A stretch of DNA of 64,000 nucleotides from Candidatus Amoebophilus asiaticus 5a2. Lineage in GTDB: Bacteria; Bacteroidota; Bacteroidia; Cytophagales; Amoebophilaceae. Numbering within the stretch: the stretch's first letter is position 1; each line of letters starts with the position of its first letter. The stretch lies in NCBI RefSeq assembly GCF_000020565.1, contig NC_010830.1:62001-126000 (forward strand), given 5' to 3'. Under the pieces are notes generated by a model. That model worked only from the letters and a program-made list of their open reading frames with translations. It did not search any database and was not told the origin of the DNA. Made by a program: the position numbers and the translations under genes. This document shows, one piece after another, positions 1 to 9,519 of this stretch.

Positions 1-335
1 CTGAAATACATGAATCCAATATTATTCCACTAGATACTACGGATTATAAGAAAAAGATCGAAGAACAAGAAGCAAAAAATAAGAAGCTAGAAGAAGAGCT
101 TAACAAAGTTAAAGAAGAAAATAGGAGACAAATAAGAGATCTGGATGCACAAATTAATAAATTAAACGAAGAATTAGCTAAAAAAGGGGAAGGCTTTTGG
201 AGTAAAGTTGGAAATTTCTTAGGTGACGTTGGAATTGCTATTGGAAGTGCTATTGTGGGTGGTATTGTAAAAAGTATTTTTCATAGACCAGGCCCTACAT
301 GTAATCCGGATCCTGGGGGGCACACAGAATTGTAA
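1..335 (+). CDS. C-terminal part of an AIG1-like GTPase-family protein (5' end outside window)
   Basis: An open frame enters from the left edge (first full codon at 3) and stops with TAA at 333-335. The visible 110 residues begin with EIHESNIIPLDTTDY, which closely matches the C-terminus of the next gene (QIHESDIKPLDITKY), so I read this as the end of a tandem paralogue. Unlike the neighbour, it continues into a strongly charged coiled coil (E/K/N-rich, about 45 residues). A glycine-rich hydrophobic stretch (GDVGIAIGSAIVGGIVKS) follows that could insert in a membrane, then a short Pro/Gly tail. The GTPase domain itself is not visible, so the family assignment rests only on this shared segment. 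Confidence 0.6.
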   Translation, partial: EIHESNIIPLDTTDYKKKIEEQEAKNKKLEEELNKVKEENRRQIRDLDAQINKLNEELAKKGEGFWSKVGNFLGDVGIAIGSAIVGGIVKSIFHRPGPTCNPDPGGHTEL

Positions 336-476
336 TTTACTTGTTTAAAAGTTAGTGTGTTCTACTAAAATAAGGAAGCTACAAAAGTGTAAATTTTCTG
401 ATTAATACTAATAATTTTGAGGCTTCTTTTTATGACAGTATACAAAGCTATAACAAATAAGATACAACTAGAATTT

Positions 477-1223
477 ATGCATATTTACATTTATAAAACC
501 ATAGCCAACATACAAGTATTGCTCTTGCTATCCATTTCACTTGTAGTAAATGGTTGCGGTTGTAGCAAACCTACTGAAGCTACTTCTCACACACTTAAAC
601 CCTCTGAAATTGTTTTATTTTTAGGTAATTCCAACGTTGGAAAAAGTACTTTATGTAATTCTGTTTTTCAACAAGCAGTATTCAACTCTGATGTATCTAT
701 GAGTTTTGGAACAACCCTTTACAACCAAGAACATGAATATCAGAATGCCTTATATATTGATACACCTGGTTTATCCTATAAACAAACTCGAGAGAAGGCT
801 GCAAAAGAGATAGAAGAAGCATTAAAAAAGAATAGCAATTATAAAATAATTTTTGTTGTAACGCTAAAATCTGGAAGACTAAGGCCTACCGATATAGCTA
901 CCATTGATACAATTTGTGATGTCATTCAAGTTCCTTTTGAATATGGTTTAATTTTTAATAAAGTTACTCGAGGAATCATAAAAGCCATTAATCAAAAGGG
1001 TTTAAATTACTATTTAACATCATTCAAAAAGAAGCCTTTTGCGACAGTTATCCTCAAAATGGATTATGAAATAGAAGATAACCCAAATTTTTATTTTAAA
1101 CCTGATAGTGAAAACAGAAAGAATCTATTAGAGTTTATAAGCAAGCTAAAATCTGTTCAAATACATGAATCCGATATTAAGCCATTGGATATTACAAAAT
1201 ATGAGCAAAGACTATACGAATAA
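477..1223 (+). CDS. AIG1/IMAP-like GTPase, predicted lipoprotein
   Basis: Predicted P-loop GTPase of the AIG1/IMAP (septin-related) type. Visible motifs are G1 GNSNVGKS, a Thr-rich switch region (FGTTL), G3 DTPG and a degenerate G4 (FNKVTRG). The start at 477 gives a short basic N-terminus, a hydrophobic core (IQVLLLLSISLVV) and a lipobox-like NGC, so the protein is probably exported and lipidated. In-frame upstream starts exist at 417 (TTG) and 432 (ATG), but they would lengthen the n-region unusually. It has no C-terminal coiled coil, unlike the paralogue just upstream. AIG1-type GTPases are mainly eukaryotic; in a symbiont this suggests a host-interaction role (inference). Confidence 0.7.
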   Translation: MHIYIYKTIANIQVLLLLSISLVVNGCGCSKPTEATSHTLKPSEIVLFLGNSNVGKSTLCNSVFQQAVFNSDVSMSFGTTLYNQEHEYQNALYIDTPGLSYKQTREKAAKEIEEALKKNSNYKIIFVVTLKSGRLRPTDIATIDTICDVIQVPFEYGLIFNKVTRGIIKAINQKGLNYYLTSFKKKPFATVILKMDYEIEDNPNFYFKPDSENRKNLLEFISKLKSVQIHESDIKPLDITKYEQRLYE

Positions 1224-1266
1224 AGAGACTAGATGACAATCAAATTTGAAAGTGTACATAATTATT

Positions 1267-2197
1267 TAACCTAAGTTGCTAGTGATTGATAAGTAAAAAA
1301 ATAAAAAAACCTCCGATCTTGTTTTTGTATAAACCAATAAACCAGAGGTCATTATGATTGACCAATCAATAGCAATATACACATTTATTGACGACTTACT
1401 CAAATGTTTGCATTATCAAGAAGATAGAAAAAGGAAATTGTCAGATGCAGAGGTCTTAACAACAGCTATCGTCTCAGCGTTATACTTTGGCGGACATCTT
1501 GACAAAGCTCGATCGTTTATGCACTCTACTACGCTTATCCCTAACATGCTCGATAAAAGTAGGTACAATCGCCGTTTGCACGCTATAGGACAAGAGATAA
1601 CGACCCTCTTTTTAACAATAGGTAATCTCATCAAGCAAGTAGCCTTCTGTAAGGATTTTGTGTTGGATTCCTTTCCCTTAGCTGTGTGCGATAACATACA
1701 TACTCGCCGATGTAAATTATTGTAAGGTGAGGCTTACAGAGGCTACAAAGCCTCTATAAGCCGTTACTTTTATGGCATTAAAGTGCAATTGATTACAACC
1801 AGTAGTGGTATTCCAGTTGGATTCTCAATGGTGCCTGGCAGTCAAGCAGATGTTAAAGGAGTGCATCAATTATCTTTCTGTTTGCCAGCTGGTAGTGTAC
1901 TCTATGCTGACTCGGCTTATACCAACTACCATCTAGAAGATATATTGGCTATTGGCTGATGATAGGATTAAGCTTTATTCTCAACGTAAAGCGAATGCTC
2001 ATCGACAGGATACGCCTTCTCTGGCTTATCTCAAAGAGCGCATGCGAAAATTGATAGAGACCAGCATTAGTGGTATTAAAGGCCTTTTCTTAAGGAAGAT
2101 TCATGCTGTTACCTTCAGAGGTTTTCTGACCAAAATATTCTTATTCTTGCTAACTTTTCAAATCAATAAAGCTTTCCTCAACTAGCAACTTAGGTTA
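1267..2197 (+). mobile_element. IS982-family element, inactive (copy 1)
   Basis: A 931 bp element bounded by perfect 17 bp terminal inverted repeats (1267-1283 and 2181-2197; TAACCTAAGTTGCTAGT and its complement). Flanks AATTATTT and ATTTATTT (taking one base less of each repeat) may be an 8 bp target duplication with one change. A second copy lies at 38629-39536 on the opposite strand. Confidence 0.85.
1354..2185 (+). pseudogene. IS982-family transposase, inactivated
   Basis: Reading begins at ATG 1354 (MIDQSIAIYTFIDDLL) and runs to an in-frame TAA at 1723-1725, in the same frame as the following GEAYRGYKASISRYFYGIK segment. The stop is therefore a point mutation of a Gln codon: the other copy has CAA here. 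A second lesion, a frameshift near 1950, separates the block ending in DILAIG from the C-terminal block starting at 1952 (DDRIKLYSQRKAN). Motifs such as DSFPLAVCDN and the FYGIK region are typical of IS982 DDE transposases. The lesions differ from those in copy 2, so the copies decayed independently. Confidence 0.85.
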
Positions 2198-2243
2198 TTT
2201 ATTTAGCAAACAACTTCTCAAACTTATTAAAAGTTATGAGTAA

Positions 2244-4004
2244 TTAAGCTATTTGTTGCTGAACCTTGTGTAATGCTGCATAGTAACCATCTTTTGCTAG
2301 TAAGCTTTGGTGGGCTCCTTGCTCTTTAATTTCCCCTTTATCAAGTACCAATATATCATCTACATGTTGTATGGTACTTAGTCTATGAGCTATAATAATA
2401 GCTGTTCTATTAGCTAGCACTGTCAATGTAGCCTGTTGTATTAGTTTTTCACTTTCAGTGTCCAAAGATGCAGTAGCTTCGTCTAGAATGATAATGCTAG
2501 GGTTATATACTAAAACACGTGCAAAAGCTAAAAGCTGCCTTTGTCCCATAGAAAGCGATATGCCCCTCTCTCCAACCTTATAATCATAGTTACCTGGTAG
2601 TTGTTGAATAAATGTATGAATACCTACCATTTTAGCTGCTTCTACAACACGCTCTTTAGAAATAGTATGATCACCCAAGGTTATATTTTCATAAATGGTT
2701 GCAGAAAACAGAAATACATCTTGTAAAACCAACCCTATATGTTTACGTAGGCTATGTATTTCATAATCTAGTATATTTACTCCATCTATTTCAATAATTC
2801 CCTTTTGAGGCTCATAAAACCTTTCTAACAGATTGATAGTAGTGGATTTACCAGCTCCAGTAGCTCCTACTATAGCTAAAGATTTATTGGCTGCAACCTC
2901 AAAATTCAAATCTTTAAGAATATAATCTTGTTCTTTATAAGCAAACCAAACACCTTTAAAACTAATGTTGCCTTGGATATGTTGTGGCTGGTAAGTACCG
3001 GTATTTTTTACTATTTCCTTGTTGTCTAATAACTCCATAATTCTGCCGCTGCTAACTAGTCCCATTTGTAATGTATTAAAATGTTCTGCTAAATGGGAGA
3101 CTGGCCTAAAAAACATCTTGATATACATTAGAAAGGCAGTTAGACTACCTAACGTGGTTACTTGATTGATAACACCTTTAGCACCATACCAGATTAGTAA
3201 ACTCATACCAATGGCACGCATAATTTCTAAAGATGGATAATACAGCGAATAATACTTGTTTGATTTATCATTTGCCTTTCTATAAGCCTCATTAAGCATT
3301 TTGAAATTTATTAGCTCTGCGTCCTCCCTATTAAATATCTGTATGATACTCATGCCTGTAATTCGGCTCTGTATAAAAGAATTAAGCTTAGTTGCTACAT
3401 CGTTTACTTCCTTATAAGCACTTGCAATCTTCTTTTTAAAAAGATAAGTCCCTGCTATCAGTAGTGGTACAGTAGTCAAACTTAAGAGTGCTAGCTTCCA
3501 ATTGATATAAAGCATAAAAGCAGCCATAGCTATAAGCTGTAGCAAATCTGCTAAAACTGCTGCAAAGTCATGGCTAAATACATCTAGTAGCTTTTCTGTA
3601 TCTGAAATATTACGCATTACAAGCCTTCCGACAGGTGTGTTATTATGGAAGGTAGCATTTAGCTGGATAACATGAGTGTAGATCTTTGTACGTATATCTT
3701 TAACCACATGCTGGCCAAGCCAATCAGATAAATAAACAAGAATATATTGAGAGAGTGTTTGTAAGAATAACAATCCTAACATCCATAGAATAATAACCAA
3801 TAAACCTATATGATCTTTCAAAGCTATGTGTTTATCAATAGCAATTTGTATCATATATGGTCTACTAGGCTCTACAATACCTATAACAAGTGTTAGAAAT
3901 ATAAGTATGTAAAAAACCAGTTGATATGGTTTTATAAAATGAAATAGTTTGCTAAGCAGCCTATATTCTAAAATTTTGTAAGGTGACTTATATTTATTAA
4001 GCAT
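2244..4004 (-). CDS. ABC exporter, fused membrane and ATPase domains (MsbA/MDR-like)
   Basis: A 586-residue half-transporter that would act as a homodimer in the inner membrane to export lipids or drugs. Residues 1-310 form the six-helix exporter domain. The ATPase domain follows with Walker A GATGAGKST, signature LSMGQ, Walker B IIILDEATASLD and the H-loop IAHRLST. The substrate is unknown: MsbA-type lipid flippases and multidrug exporters share this layout. It follows the dead IS982 element and is probably transcribed with truA, 32 bp upstream. Confidence 0.9.
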   Translation of the reverse strand: MLNKYKSPYKILEYRLLSKLFHFIKPYQLVFYILIFLTLVIGIVEPSRPYMIQIAIDKHIALKDHIGLLVIILWMLGLLFLQTLSQYILVYLSDWLGQHVVKDIRTKIYTHVIQLNATFHNNTPVGRLVMRNISDTEKLLDVFSHDFAAVLADLLQLIAMAAFMLYINWKLALLSLTTVPLLIAGTYLFKKKIASAYKEVNDVATKLNSFIQSRITGMSIIQIFNREDAELINFKMLNEAYRKANDKSNKYYSLYYPSLEIMRAIGMSLLIWYGAKGVINQVTTLGSLTAFLMYIKMFFRPVSHLAEHFNTLQMGLVSSGRIMELLDNKEIVKNTGTYQPQHIQGNISFKGVWFAYKEQDYILKDLNFEVAANKSLAIVGATGAGKSTTINLLERFYEPQKGIIEIDGVNILDYEIHSLRKHIGLVLQDVFLFSATIYENITLGDHTISKERVVEAAKMVGIHTFIQQLPGNYDYKVGERGISLSMGQRQLLAFARVLVYNPSIIILDEATASLDTESEKLIQQATLTVLANRTAIIIAHRLSTIQHVDDILVLDKGEIKEQGAHQSLLAKDGYYAALHKVQQQIA

Positions 4005-4036
4005 ACAACATGTAAAAGAGAATTGCCAATAATACT

Positions 4037-4798
4037 TTATACTGTAAATATAGTATCGGGATAAGTAACATTAACCAAAGTTAACCCACAAGCAGGTACT
4101 AAACTAGCTGCTAGGTTACGATCTTTTTGTACTAGGGTATACTCAAAATCTTTGACACTACATTTCCCTAAGCCTACTTCTAGTAAGTTTCCTACAATAG
4201 CTCGCACCATACCTCTAAGAAATCTATTAGCAGTAATCTGGAAAATTAGTTGGTCATTACTACCAGTCGACCAATGAGCTTCAATGATATTACAAAGGTT
4301 AGGATACAACGTATGGTCCGTAATAGAGCCTACCTTACTAAAACTCTCAAAATTTTTATATATTTTAAGTATAGCTGCTGCTTCGTTCATTTTCTCTAAA
4401 TCTAACACCCTTCTAAAAACATATGTTGTTGCCTGCATAAATGGATTTTTAGTGCAAGATATTTTATACACATATGTTCTGCTGAGTGCATCAAAACGAG
4501 AATGAGCTGTTGGTAAGACTGGGTGAATTCCTAATATTGCAATATCAGAAGGTACTATTAAATTAAGTTTATATTTTAATTTATCAATATCTATTGTAAA
4601 AGGCATATCTACGTGTGCAAATTGTTGCTGTGCATGCACACCAGTATCGGTCCTACTACTCCCTACAATTTCTATATTAGTTGATAATAGCTGCGTTAGC
4701 TTTTTTTGAATAACTGCTTGAACGGAAGTGGCATTCTGCTGTATTTGCCATCCATGATAGTGGGTTCCTTGATAAGCTATTTCCAAAAAATAACGCAT
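4037..4798 (-). CDS. truA: tRNA pseudouridine(38-40) synthase TruA
   Basis: Isomerises uridines 38-40 in the anticodon arm of tRNAs. The catalytic-Asp motif is intact (GSSRTDTGVHAQQQ), followed by the typical NRFLRGMVRAIVGNLLEVG segment. I start at ATG 4798 (MRYFLEIAYQGTHYHGW), which gives 253 residues and the usual N-terminus. A longer frame back to TTG 4819 adds only seven unconserved residues. Confidence 0.93.
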   Translation of the reverse strand: MRYFLEIAYQGTHYHGWQIQQNATSVQAVIQKKLTQLLSTNIEIVGSSRTDTGVHAQQQFAHVDMPFTIDIDKLKYKLNLIVPSDIAILGIHPVLPTAHSRFDALSRTYVYKISCTKNPFMQATTYVFRRVLDLEKMNEAAAILKIYKNFESFSKVGSITDHTLYPNLCNIIEAHWSTGSNDQLIFQITANRFLRGMVRAIVGNLLEVGLGKCSVKDFEYTLVQKDRNLAASLVPACGLTLVNVTYPDTIFTV

Positions 4799-4819
4799 GT
4801 TACCAGTAGTTAGGTGCAA

Positions 4820-5132
4820 AAAATTTACAGAGGGTAATAAGCTACTTAGTAAGCAAGAACAAGCAATATACTAGTATGCAAACGTTCACAGTCAGTTTCT
4901 AGAACTTAATTTGGTTAATGTTATTATCCCAACGTAGTTTTCAAACAAAAAAATAATACCTATCAATAAACAGCTTACGAAGATATACACAGTTGGTAGT
5001 CATAGCCGAATGAATTTATTATTGATAACTAGCATAGTATCAATAAGAATAAAAAATGCTATGGTAGCAAAATGTACCATAGCATAATAAAATAAGAAAA
5101 ATAGAAGTTTAAAAATTAAAATCAATAACTTA
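4820..5132. other. Intergenic, terminator only
   Basis: About 310 bp between truA and tsf. Apart from the terminator hairpin at 5051-5085 I see no gene, RNA or repeat here. Confidence 0.6.
5051..5085 (-). terminator. Rho-independent terminator after tsf
   Basis: A perfect 11 bp inverted repeat (ATGCTATGGTA at 5056-5066, complement at 5075-5085) with an 8 nt loop. On the minus strand a run of T residues (5055-5051) follows, 48 bp downstream of the tsf stop. Confidence 0.8.
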
Positions 5133-5966
5133 TTAGGCTCCTACTAATACTCTTTTAAAATTCTTGACAACCAAGCCAGCAGCAATTTTTGTCAAGTATT
5201 GTGCTACTGTCAAAGTATTATCTTTTACAAAAGGCTGGTTGGCTAATGTATTCTCTTTAAAGAATTTGTTGAGCCTGCCTTGTGCAATGTTTTCTAACAT
5301 GGCTTCTGGCTTACCTTCACGAATAGCTTGTTCTCTAGCAATTGCTAATTCTTGCTCAATAACGCTAGTAAAAACACCATCTTTATCTATGGCAATAGGA
5401 TTAAGCGCTGCAATTTGCATAGCAACATCTTTACCCGCTACTACTACATCTTCTCCTTTAGCGCCTTGTAAAGCAACTAAAACCGCTAATTTATTACCTG
5501 TATGTATATAAGGAACTACTACTTCTGCAGACAAGGTTTCATAAGCACTTAATGTTATATTTTCGCCCATTTTACCCACTAATTCTGTAATACGTTCTTG
5601 TACTGTAAGTCCGTCTATTTCGAGCTGTTTTAAATCTTCGATAGTGGCTGGTTGCTGAGCTAAGGCAAGTGATAAAATTTGTTGTGCTATTTGTTGAAAC
5701 AAATCGTTTTTAGCTACAAAATCTGTCTCACAACCTAATGCTATGATGGCTCCATGATCAGCAGATGCATTGACATCGGCTAATGCAAATCCTTCTGTAG
5801 TGTCTCTTCCGGCACGGGCAGCAGCTATTTTTTGTCCTTTTTTCCTAAGTAGCTCAATAGCTTTATCAATATCACCTTGTGCTTCTGTAAGTGCTTTTTT
5901 ACAATCCATCATACCGGCGCCTGTTAGTTGCCGTAATTTATTGATATCTTGTGCTGTAATAGCCAT
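5133..5966 (-). CDS. tsf: Translation elongation factor Ts
   Basis: Nucleotide-exchange factor for EF-Tu. The 277-residue protein starts with the UBA-like domain (INKLRQLTGAGMMDCKKAL) and carries the conserved core motif ETDFVAKNDLF. It is last in the rplM-rpsI-rpsB-tsf cluster, separated from rpsB by 220 bp, and is followed by a strong hairpin terminator. Confidence 0.97.
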   Translation of the reverse strand: MAITAQDINKLRQLTGAGMMDCKKALTEAQGDIDKAIELLRKKGQKIAAARAGRDTTEGFALADVNASADHGAIIALGCETDFVAKNDLFQQIAQQILSLALAQQPATIEDLKQLEIDGLTVQERITELVGKMGENITLSAYETLSAEVVVPYIHTGNKLAVLVALQGAKGEDVVVAGKDVAMQIAALNPIAIDKDGVFTSVIEQELAIAREQAIREGKPEAMLENIAQGRLNKFFKENTLANQPFVKDNTLTVAQYLTKIAAGLVVKNFKRVLVGA

Positions 5967-6186
5967 AATATTTACAATGCTTATTTTCTTTTACAATTAC
6001 TATCTATGTATAATTACTCTAATTGGACTCTTATGGGTCTAAGAGAAGTGTATTATAATAGCTTATAACCTGCTATTCCAATTTTTGTTATCAACACTAA
6101 GCTGATAATTTTTACAAGAGTAATTTATCTCTTTGTGCTCTGCTATTATTTTACTAGGAAAATTTACAGAGCACCTATTCGGCACT

Positions 6187-7128
6187 TTATTTTTTAGGCT
6201 TATCCCCAGCTTTACTTACACCAATAGGTCGACTTCCTTTAACTGGTGTCCTACTCTTTTTAAACCTTTCTACAGGTTCTGCAGTTTTATTTTTGGAGGC
6301 TTTAACCGCTATACCGTACGCATTATCTTCTTCCGAATCTGCATCACTATATGCAACTTTCTCTGCTCCTCTAGGACGTGCTCCTTTATTATCTTCAGTA
6401 TCTTGAGCGTCTTTATCTTGTGCTTCAGCAGCTTTATCTTCTTGTCGCATAGATAACCCTTCATTAATAGCTTCACCTAAGGTACGAACTATAAGTTCAA
6501 TAGCAGGTGTAGCATCATCGTTACTAGGGATAGGATAATCTACCAGATCAGGATCTACATTTGTATCAGCAAGTGCTATAATAGGTATACCTAGTTTTCT
6601 AGCCTCTTGTACGGCAATACTTTCTTTCATGATATCTACAACCACTAAAGCACCAGGCAGTTTGGTTAAGTCAAGAACACCACCTAATACCCTTTCTAGC
6701 TTATCTTTATCGCGCGCTATCATCAACTGCTCCTTTTTAGCCATATTCTTATAGGTAGCACTTTTCATCATGCGCTCCATAGAAGTTAGTTTTTTGATAA
6801 GTCTTCGGATAGTAATAAAGTTAGTCAAAGTACCACCCAGCCATCGCTCTGTCATATAAGGCATATTAAGTGACTTAGCAGTTTGTGCTACTAGCTCTTT
6901 AGCCTGTTTTTTGGTGGCCACAAACAAGATCTTCTTACCAGAACGGGCCACAGCTTGCAAAGTATCTGCTGCTTCCTGAAGCTGGGAAAGTGTCTTATTA
7001 AGGTCAATAATATGTATCCCACGGCTTTCCATGAAGATAAAGGGAGCCATACTAGGGTTCCATTTTCTAGACAAGTGACCTAGGTGTACACCCGCTTTAA
7101 GTAAATCTTTCTGAGTCAGTGTAATCAT
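6187..7128 (-). CDS. rpsB: 30S ribosomal protein S2 with long charged C-terminal tail
   Basis: Small-subunit protein S2. The family core spans residues 1-230 (GVHLGHLSRKWNPSMAPFIF, WLGGTLTNF, DTNVDPDLVDYPIPSNDDA). The protein is 313 residues, longer than most S2 proteins. The last 80 or so are a low-complexity, charged extension (KAAEAQDKDAQDTEDNKGAR and onward, ending in KPKK). The tail is in frame, with no sign of a sequence lesion; its role is unknown. Confidence 0.96.
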   Translation of the reverse strand: MITLTQKDLLKAGVHLGHLSRKWNPSMAPFIFMESRGIHIIDLNKTLSQLQEAADTLQAVARSGKKILFVATKKQAKELVAQTAKSLNMPYMTERWLGGTLTNFITIRRLIKKLTSMERMMKSATYKNMAKKEQLMIARDKDKLERVLGGVLDLTKLPGALVVVDIMKESIAVQEARKLGIPIIALADTNVDPDLVDYPIPSNDDATPAIELIVRTLGEAINEGLSMRQEDKAAEAQDKDAQDTEDNKGARPRGAEKVAYSDADSEEDNAYGIAVKASKNKTAEPVERFKKSRTPVKGSRPIGVSKAGDKPKK

Positions 7129-7153
7129 GTATGAGTCTGTATGCGATATTATT

Positions 7154-7540
7154 TTAACGTTTACTGAATTGGAAACTTTTTCTAGCTTTCTTATGACCGT
7201 ATTTTTTACGCTCTACCATTCTAGAATCTCTAGTGAGAAACCCTTCTTTTTTCAAACTAGGCCGAAAACTAGGATTTACCTCACATAAAGCACGTGCGAT
7301 ACCTAAACGAACAGCTTCTGCTTGTCCCTTAAAGCCTCCACCTTTTACGTTAATTTTAATATCGTATTGGTCGATTGCCTCAATTTGCTGAAGAGGCTGT
7401 TTTACTAGAGTAATAATAGCCTCAGAAGGAAAATATTTTTCCAAAGAAGTTTTATTGATGCTTATATCTCCTTTTCCGTTAGAAAGGTAGATTCTAGCAA
7501 TAGATGTCTTTCTTCTGCCTACGGCATTAATGATTTCCAT
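7154..7540 (-). CDS. rpsI: 30S ribosomal protein S9
   Basis: 128 residues, the usual length. It has the family signature in GGGFKGQAEAVRLGIARAL and the conserved C-terminus (DSRMVERKKYGHKKARKSFQFSKR) that reaches the ribosomal P site. It is 4 bp downstream of rplM, so the two are cotranscribed. Confidence 0.98.
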   Translation of the reverse strand: MEIINAVGRRKTSIARIYLSNGKGDISINKTSLEKYFPSEAIITLVKQPLQQIEAIDQYDIKINVKGGGFKGQAEAVRLGIARALCEVNPSFRPSLKKEGFLTRDSRMVERKKYGHKKARKSFQFSKR

Positions 7541-7544
7541 GGAT

Positions 7545-7994
7545 TTAGTAAGTTAACTTAATTTCTCTGGGTTGCTGAGCACTATGTGCATGATCTTGGC
7601 CAGCATATACAAATAAATTATGAAATAATCTACGACCTAGTTTATTTTTAGGTAGCATGCAGCGTACAGCATGTTCTATCATACGCGTAGGAAATTCTTC
7701 TCTAAGCTTACGAGGTGTAGTTATCCGCTGGCCTCCTGGGTAACCTGTATGAGAAATATACTGTTTATTATCCCACTTCTTACCGGTCAACCTTATCTTT
7801 TCTGCGTTGACAACTACAACATTATCTCCACAATCTATATGGGGAGTAAAATAAGGCTTATTCTTACCACGTATAATAGCAGCTATTTGGCTAGCTAATC
7901 TTCCTAAAGTTTGGCCTTTGGCATCAACAAGAATCCAAGATTTGTCGATGGTTTGCTTATTAGCTGATTGTGTTTTATAACTTAATGTATCCAC
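7545..7994 (-). CDS. rplM: 50S ribosomal protein L13
   Basis: 149 residues with typical L13 motifs: WILVDAKGQTLGRLASQIA near the start, the HIDCGDNVVVVNA segment and MLPKNKLGRRLFHNLFVYAG. First gene of the rplM-rpsI-rpsB-tsf cluster. L13-S9 adjacency is conserved across bacteria. Confidence 0.98.
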   Translation of the reverse strand: MDTLSYKTQSANKQTIDKSWILVDAKGQTLGRLASQIAAIIRGKNKPYFTPHIDCGDNVVVVNAEKIRLTGKKWDNKQYISHTGYPGGQRITTPRKLREEFPTRMIEHAVRCMLPKNKLGRRLFHNLFVYAGQDHAHSAQQPREIKLTY

Positions 7995-8419
7995 TTTTTA
8001 TGTACAGGCTATTAAAATATACTATAAGCTTATTAATTGGGGTTGCAACAATTAACAAAACACCCAATAGAAAGCTAAGTCATCAAATTTAAATAATTTA
8101 TCTAACTTATCAAGCAGATTTTATAATTTATAGTTTCATTCAAGTGTATTAACTAATCAAGTATAACTACAAAGGCTGCTTAGTAAAGCCACTAAATTAT
8201 TAGTTTTTGCGCTGAAATGCAACATGAATGAGGGCAAAAGCTGCTTCTAAGGGGCCTAACAAATAAAATTTAATAATTTTAAATAGATATTCCTTTAGCT
8301 AGGTTCTATGTCAATTTAAGGAAGCATACACATTACAACTGCTCTATTAGTTCTATACATGCCTACCATCTTTGAACTCCGCACACGTACTACCTATACG
8401 TTAGTGTGCACTTATACAA
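7995..8419. other. Intergenic region upstream of rplM
   Basis: 425 bp of AT-rich sequence between the convergent end of the tonB-like gene and the start of rplM. It must hold the ribosomal-operon promoter, but I could not place it convincingly. No ORF, RNA or repeat was seen. Confidence 0.5.
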
Positions 8420-9127
8420 TTATTTATACTGAAGGATAAATGTAATTTTACCAGTAGAAGTGGGTGCATAAGCTATATTGTTACTTGTCTTACTAAAAGT
8501 CAGCTTAGCAACCTCATCTTTGTACAACTGTTCTACTAATGGGCTTACCGTCTTTTCTAAGGTTTTTATAGCAATAATTTCTCCTGAGTCATCAATTATA
8601 ATTTCAAATACAAGCCTACCAATCTCGTTTGTATCATCTTGTGGGTGTGGCACAGTATCCCAGATCCAACCCACCAATTCTAACGAAGCACCTGTTCTTT
8701 TATCTTCACTAGGCTTATAAATCCCGCGGCTGTCAATAGATGGCTGTTCTTCCTTTTTTTGTTCGATTTGTGCAGGAATATCTTTAACTTCCTCTAGTGC
8801 TTGTTCTTGTGGTACTATCTCTGGACTGCCTTTTTCAGTAGGTAATGGTATAGGCGCATCCTGAGGAGTAGTTGGCTCAACATCAACTTCTTGGGTTATG
8901 TTAGGCAAGGCATCTTGTATTTTATCTACAGCAGCTTCTTTGGTAGGCTGATTCAATGTTTGATGGAAAGTTTGCAGATCTAATTCAATTTTATAAGCTG
9001 TACTAGAACCTATAGCAGCATGGTCTGTGGATAAATAATAAGCAGCTAAAAGAAGCAATCCATGAATAGCCACTGACAAAATAAGGGCTAAGCTATCGTT
9101 TAAATTTTGTTGCTTAGTATGCTTCAT
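8420..9127 (-). CDS. TonB-like energy-transducer protein
   Basis: 235 residues from ATG 9127, two bases after the exbD stop. One N-terminal membrane helix (LALILSVAIHGLLLLAAYYL) is followed by a Pro/Glu-rich periplasmic spacer (about residues 50-140). The C-terminal domain ends with GEIIAIKTLEKTVSPLVEQL and GKITFILQYK, resembling TonB C-terminal folds. With the upstream ExbD and ExbB homologues it would couple proton flow to an outer-membrane process. No TonB-dependent receptor lies in this window, so the partner is unknown; a Tol-type role is an alternative. Confidence 0.8.
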   Translation of the reverse strand: MKHTKQQNLNDSLALILSVAIHGLLLLAAYYLSTDHAAIGSSTAYKIELDLQTFHQTLNQPTKEAAVDKIQDALPNITQEVDVEPTTPQDAPIPLPTEKGSPEIVPQEQALEEVKDIPAQIEQKKEEQPSIDSRGIYKPSEDKRTGASLELVGWIWDTVPHPQDDTNEIGRLVFEIIIDDSGEIIAIKTLEKTVSPLVEQLYKDEVAKLTFSKTSNNIAYAPTSTGKITFILQYK

Positions 9128-9129
9128 TA

Positions 9130-9519
9130 TCAATCAGGCCTAGTAGCTACAGATACTTGTGCATGTAGTGAATTGGCTATATCAATGACTTGAATCATAT
9201 GCTGGACAGGTATAGACCTATCTACCTGCAGAAGAATTAAGTTAGATTTTTGAGAAATTTTTTCTTGTAATATACTACCAAGATCTTCTAGTTTTACAGG
9301 CTCATTATCTATATAATAATCAAGCTTTGAGGTAATAGTTATTTGGATCTGTGGACTTAGTGTATTAGCACTATGACTAGCTGGCAAATCTACTACTAGG
9401 CCTGTAGGTGTCACAAAAGAAACTGTAAGCATAAAAAAGATCAACAATAAGAATACAATATCAGTCATAGAAGACATGCTGAATTGCGTATTGACCCTAT
9501 GTCTAACTTTAAGCTTCAT
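9130..9519 (-). CDS. exbD: ExbD/TolR-type proton-channel subunit
   Basis: 129 residues from ATG 9519. One membrane helix carries the essential Asp in SMTDIVFLLLIFFMLTVSF, followed by a periplasmic domain. The start overlaps the end of the exbB reading frame by 11 bp, so translation is probably coupled. A longer frame to 9561 would read back into exbB and has no family support. Confidence 0.9.
   Translation of the reverse strand: MKLKVRHRVNTQFSMSSMTDIVFLLLIFFMLTVSFVTPTGLVVDLPASHSANTLSPQIQITITSKLDYYIDNEPVKLEDLGSILQEKISQKSNLILLQVDRSIPVQHMIQVIDIANSLHAQVSVATRPD

Noticed and set aside
6135-6174. Inverted repeat GTGCTCTG/CAGAGCAC between rpsB and tsf as a terminator
   Set aside because: Only 8 bp with a 24 nt loop and no T run; it would also cut off tsf from its operon.
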